Shown here: one piece after another, positions 5,384-7,886 of the stretch
Layout of the letters: every line of letters starts with the position of its first letter
How positions within the stretch are numbered: the stretch's first letter is position 1
Source of the DNA: Dehalococcoidia bacterium
GTDB taxonomy: Bacteria > Chloroflexota > Dehalococcoidia > SAR202 > UBA11138
Assembly (NCBI GenBank): GCA_012270665.1
Contig: JAAXHY010000370.1
Location: 1 to 7,886 of the forward strand
Reading direction: 5' to 3'
DNA length: 7,886 nucleotides
Notes under the pieces: model-generated
Told to the model about the DNA's origin: nothing
The model's database searches: none
The model's input: only the letters and a program-made list of their open reading frames with translations
Position numbers and translations under genes: made by a program

Positions 5384-6460
5384 TTGGCCTTATCAGTCTT
5401 GCCAAACACGTATGAGTCTCTGATAAGACCGCTTCTATTCAGACTGCCGCCAGAAACCGCCCACCGCTATGTCGCCATACCACTCCTCAAACCAAGGCTG
5501 GCCCAGAGCGTACTGAAAGCGACCTACGGATTTACCTCGCCCGCCATAAGCACAAACCTAGCCGGAATCAATCTGAAAAACCCAGTAGGACTCGCGGCAG
5601 GTTACGACAAGAACTGTGAGGTTCTCCCCGGGCTGTCATCCTTAGGATTTGGATATGTAACCTGCGGGACGGTGACACTCGAGCCGCGTCCGGGCAATCC
5701 GGGGACACGGCTGCTCAGAGACAAGTTACGCGGTGCGCTGATAAACTCGCTCGGGTTTCCCGGAGCCGGTCTTGAGGCCGCAGTCGAGCGACTATCGCGT
5801 GATAGACCCAAAATCACGAATACCCCAGTGGTCGTAAGTGTGTCCGGGACCGGGGTCAGCGATATAGTGACCTGCCACAGTGAACTGGAACCTCTTGTGG
5901 ACGCCGTAGAGGTCAACATAAGTTCGCCTAACACGGCTAACCTTCGCGTGTTCCACAATCCGGACACGCTGGCGGAACTGTTGGAGTCTATCAACGAATC
6001 TCGCCAAAAGCCGCTTTTCGTGAAGATGCCGCCGTTTCCCGTCCGCGAAGACGATCCCGAACACCATGACCTTACGCTGTCTCTAGCGGAGGTGTGTGTA
6101 TCGAAGCGGGTGGACGCGCTGACCGTGGCCAATACACAGCCCGTTCAGGACGCGCGGCTCAGCGTGGGTTCGGGTGGGCTGAGTGGCAAGCCTGTCTTTG
6201 AGGATATGTTGCGGATGGTAAAGGACGTGCGCGAGAGGGTCGGAAACACGACACACATCAACGCCTGCGGCGGCATATGCACGGAGGATGACGCATGGCA
6301 GGCTTTGCAAGAGGGCGCGGATACAGTTCAGCTTTTCACCGGTCTAATTTACAAGGGCCCAAGCGTTGCGCGGGACATCAGTATCGGACTTGCCAAGAAG
6401 ATTGAAGATCAGGGGCTTAGTTCGGTTCGTTCCATCCGGCGGTGGGCAGCCGCGTCCTGA
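5384..6460 (+). CDS. pyrD: Dihydroorotate dehydrogenase, class 2 (quinone)
   Basis: It oxidises dihydroorotate to orotate, the fourth step of de novo pyrimidine synthesis, passing electrons through FMN to membrane quinones. The 358-residue length and the N-terminal helical part (residues ~9-40, including LLFRLPPETAHR) are those of the membrane-associated class 2 enzyme. FMN and substrate motifs are in order: AAGYDKN (71-77), GTVTLEPRPGNP (95-106), INSLGF (120-125) and NISSPNT (178-184). Then come FVKMPP (Lys214), VANT (248-251), GGLSGKP (264-270) and a phosphate-binding segment (GGI at 296-298, FTGLIYKGP). The catalytic base is Ser181, aligned to Ser175 of the E. coli enzyme; class 1 enzymes have Cys there. 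Translation starts at TTG 5384-5386, supported by GGAGG nine bases upstream. A HAD hydrolase gene follows after 1 bp. I see no convincing promoter in 5129-5383. Confidence 0.95.
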   Translation: MALSVLPNTYESLIRPLLFRLPPETAHRYVAIPLLKPRLAQSVLKATYGFTSPAISTNLAGINLKNPVGLAAGYDKNCEVLPGLSSLGFGYVTCGTVTLEPRPGNPGTRLLRDKLRGALINSLGFPGAGLEAAVERLSRDRPKITNTPVVVSVSGTGVSDIVTCHSELEPLVDAVEVNISSPNTANLRVFHNPDTLAELLESINESRQKPLFVKMPPFPVREDDPEHHDLTLSLAEVCVSKRVDALTVANTQPVQDARLSVGSGGLSGKPVFEDMLRMVKDVRERVGNTTHINACGGICTEDDAWQALQEGADTVQLFTGLIYKGPSVARDISIGLAKKIEDQGLSSVRSIRRWAAAS

Positions 6461-6461
6461 G

Positions 6462-7220
6462 ATGGACACGATCCCTGAGTACAAGGCGCTCATTCTCGAT
6501 CTGGACGGCACGCTTATAGGGCCGGACGAACGCATATCCCCCAAGGTGGCAGACGCGGTCCGCGAGGTCGCGGCGAAAATAGGGGTCTCGATAGCCACAG
6601 GCCGCGAGACCGGCGACGTTCTCAAATACGCGGGCGAACTTGGCCTCACATGGCCCCAGATCTCGGACAACGGCGCGATGATAATTGACCCGTCGAGCGG
6701 AGAGAGCTTGTGGAGCGCCCCGCTGGGCGAAGATCTGTCGCGCAGAGCCATGCGACCCATCATCGAGAGTGGCTGCGAGTTCTTCGCCACCCACGCGGGC
6801 GGCGCGGTGACCGACATGGCAAAGCTGGACACATGGGAACTCACCAGGGTTTCGGCGCTCGACCTGGACGAGGCGGACGCCGACGCAATGGTGGAGAGCA
6901 TATCCGACGAAAGTGGGCTGGACGCGGTGAAGGTCTGGCTTCCGTACAACCGGCTGTGGGCGGTGGACTTCACGCGGAGCGGCGTCAACAAGGGCAGCGC
7001 GCTGCGGATTCTGTGCGATATGTCAGACATCACGCCGTCACAGACAATCGCGGTGGGCGACAGCTTCAACGACCTGCCCTTGATGCAGACCGCGGGGCTG
7101 GGCATAGCGATGGGCAACGCGCCCCAAGAAGTACGAGATGCCGCGCGCCATGTCGCGCCATCGGTGGAAGAGGACGGCCTCGCCCACACCATAGAGCGGC
7201 ATATCCTACCGCTGCTCTAG
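6462..7220 (+). CDS. Cof-type HAD-superfamily hydrolase (subclass IIB)
   Basis: A 252-residue predicted cytoplasmic phosphatase. All four HAD motifs are present: I, LDLDGTL with nucleophile Asp13 and acid/base Asp15; II, ATGR with Thr46; III, Lys177 in GVNKGSA; IV, GDSFNDLPL with Asp200 and Asp204. The region between motifs II and III (about 75-170) is the C2-type cap, and ISDNGA (67-72) is the signature of the Cof/YbjI group. Members hydrolyse sugar phosphates, FMN or related nucleotides; the substrate cannot be read from sequence. I use ATG 6462, one base after the pyrD stop (TGAGATG), which implies translational coupling. An in-frame ATG at 6366 would add 32 residues inside pyrD with no family resemblance. 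Coupling to pyrD hints at a pyrimidine or flavin-related substrate, but this is inference. Confidence 0.9.
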   Translation: MDTIPEYKALILDLDGTLIGPDERISPKVADAVREVAAKIGVSIATGRETGDVLKYAGELGLTWPQISDNGAMIIDPSSGESLWSAPLGEDLSRRAMRPIIESGCEFFATHAGGAVTDMAKLDTWELTRVSALDLDEADADAMVESISDESGLDAVKVWLPYNRLWAVDFTRSGVNKGSALRILCDMSDITPSQTIAVGDSFNDLPLMQTAGLGIAMGNAPQEVRDAARHVAPSVEEDGLAHTIERHILPLL

Positions 7221-7335
7221 TTCTGGGGAAGACGACTCCATATCGCGGACATGATAAACTCAATGATGATACTTATCACTAGTTACGTGGTGTCAAAGGA
7301 TCAGTATAAGGCTTGACTAACTGAGAGAGTGCCTT

Positions 7336-7533
7336 ATGGAAGTGACTTTGGATGGGTCCATCATAGCGGTCATTGGCGTGGGGATCGCTTTGGCCAGACT
7401 AATGTGGAATCTTCATCGAAATACCAAGAGTCGCATCGTGAACTTGGAAGACCGTATGCAGGCTGTTGAAACGGGTCTTGCCCGTCTGGAAGGATATATA
7501 GCGGGAGTGAGTCGCCCGCAGACTCCAGACTAA
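7336..7533 (+). CDS. Small membrane-anchored coiled-coil protein, uncharacterised
   Basis: A 65-residue protein. Residues 7-26 (from GSIIAVIGVGIA) are a likely single membrane segment starting almost at the N-terminus, followed by basic residues (HRNTKSR) and a helix at ~33-56 with regular Leu/Met/Val spacing (NLEDRMQAVETGLARLEGYI) that should form a coiled coil. Similar short proteins, one membrane helix plus one coiled coil, occur in several phyla without known function; some phage holin accessory proteins have this design. GAGAG lies about seven bases before ATG 7336. It is 115 bp from the HAD gene, so it could be a separate unit; TATAAG at 7305-7310 is a possible -10 box without a good -35. 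A strong hairpin follows at 7558-7592. Confidence 0.65.
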   Translation: MEVTLDGSIIAVIGVGIALARLMWNLHRNTKSRIVNLEDRMQAVETGLARLEGYIAGVSRPQTPD

Positions 7534-7557
7534 CGTGAGGCAATAACCTTGACGCTA

Positions 7558-7592
7558 AATATCTCCTGTACCAAAATGGTACAGGAGATATT
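7558..7592. terminator. Bidirectional rho-independent terminator, 16-bp stem
   Basis: AATATCTCCTGTACCA (7558-7573) pairs perfectly with 7577-7592 around a 3-base loop, AAA. On the plus strand the stem ends in ATATT and is followed by CTTT, giving a U-rich tail. On the minus strand it ends in the same AU-rich way. It lies between two convergent genes (ends at 7533 and 7608), so it can stop transcription from both sides. Confidence 0.8.
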
Positions 7593-7607
7593 CTTTAAGC
7601 GAAGATT

Positions 7608-7886
7608 CTAAAGGATGACGCTGAGCGGGTTCTCCAAGAGACGCTTAATCTCGTTGATGAAGAACGCGCCCTCGGCTCCATCTACTATACGGTGGTCGGC
7701 GGACAGCGTGGCGGTCATCATCTGGCGGACTACGATGCTGTCGTCGGAAGCCACCACCGCGCGCTTCTGCACCGCGCCGACGGCGAGAACCGCTGTCTGG
7801 GGCGGCTGAATTATCGCCACGAAACTGGTCACGTTCATCATGCCCATGTTGGATATGGCGAACGTGCCGCCGGAGTACTCCTCGGG
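7608..7886 (-). CDS. Dihydrolipoamide acyltransferase (E2) C-terminal end, partial
   Basis: The last 92 residues of the catalytic domain of a 2-oxoacid dehydrogenase E2 component, running off the right edge, so the N-terminal lipoyl and subunit-binding domains are not visible. Reading starts inside the codon row for PEEYSGGTFAISNMGM and ends at TAG 7608-7610. Family motifs are GGTFAISN(M/L)GM, the IIQPPQTAVLAVG strand and the catalytic DHRIVDG, with His65 and Asp69 of the visible fragment as the active-site residues of acyl transfer between lipoyl groups and CoA. The motif spacing to a LLENP-type C-terminus is normal. Whether it belongs to a pyruvate, branched-chain or acetoin complex cannot be told from this part. 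It converges on the small membrane protein gene. Confidence 0.93.
   Translation of the reverse strand, partial: PEEYSGGTFAISNMGMMNVTSFVAIIQPPQTAVLAVGAVQKRAVVASDDSIVVRQMMTATLSADHRIVDGAEGAFFINEIKRLLENPLSVIL

Noticed and set aside
6366..6461. Upstream ATG extending the HAD hydrolase by 32 residues into pyrD.
   Set aside because: The extra residues are the shifted frame of the pyrD end and unlike any HAD N-terminus; ATG 6462 places the DxD motif at the usual residue 13.
6344..7192. 282-codon minus-strand frame opposite the HAD gene.
   Set aside because: Ser/Arg-rich shadow with no motifs; the plus strand carries all four HAD motifs.

Overview
The window looks like a piece of a bacterial chromosome in which an accessory island meets housekeeping genes. 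The housekeeping part (about 2245-7886) has moderately high GC content, near 60% by eye. It carries a COG1579-type zinc-ribbon protein, a class 2 (quinone-linked) dihydroorotate dehydrogenase, a Cof-type HAD phosphatase and the end of a 2-oxoacid dehydrogenase E2 subunit. The left 2.2 kb is visibly more AT-rich. The mixture, including a recombinase-derived protein and a small membrane-plus-coiled-coil protein, would fit Chloroflexota (Dehalococcoidia/SAR202-like), but this is an impression from family resemblance, not a demonstration.

Left region (1-1940): a restriction-modification locus on the minus strand. A TTGACG-17 bp-TATTAT promoter drives a beta-class DNA methyltransferase (SPPY then DPFAGSG motif order). 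The next gene, overlapping it by 10 bp, resembles the N-terminal part of a CfrBI-like type II restriction endonuclease. That reading frame ends after 146 codons exactly where the C-terminus of an IS5-family transposase (plus strand, 3-116) enters from the left edge. The simplest reading is that an insertion sequence has cut the nuclease gene, leaving the methyltransferase as an orphan.

Intergenic 1793-2244: besides the methyltransferase promoter and a possible 9-codon leader ORF, it holds an unusual short-period repeat, three ATCCT units followed by four ATCAC units spaced 8-10 bp apart.

Middle (2245-5128): the coiled-coil zinc-ribbon gene is followed after 31 bp by a protein with large serine recombinase architecture. 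Its catalytic serine and several catalytic arginines are replaced, so it is probably a DNA-binding protein derived from a recombinase. A perfect 12-bp hairpin separates it from a convergent gene that encodes five near-identical 7-residue repeats and a PD-(D/E)XK-like domain lacking the usual lysine.

Right (5384-7886): pyrD and a HAD hydrolase gene are separated by 1 bp and probably co-translated. A 65-residue membrane/coiled-coil protein follows, then a strong 16-bp hairpin between convergent genes, and the C-terminal end of a dihydrolipoamide acyltransferase gene that runs off the right edge. No RNA genes or CRISPR arrays were seen.
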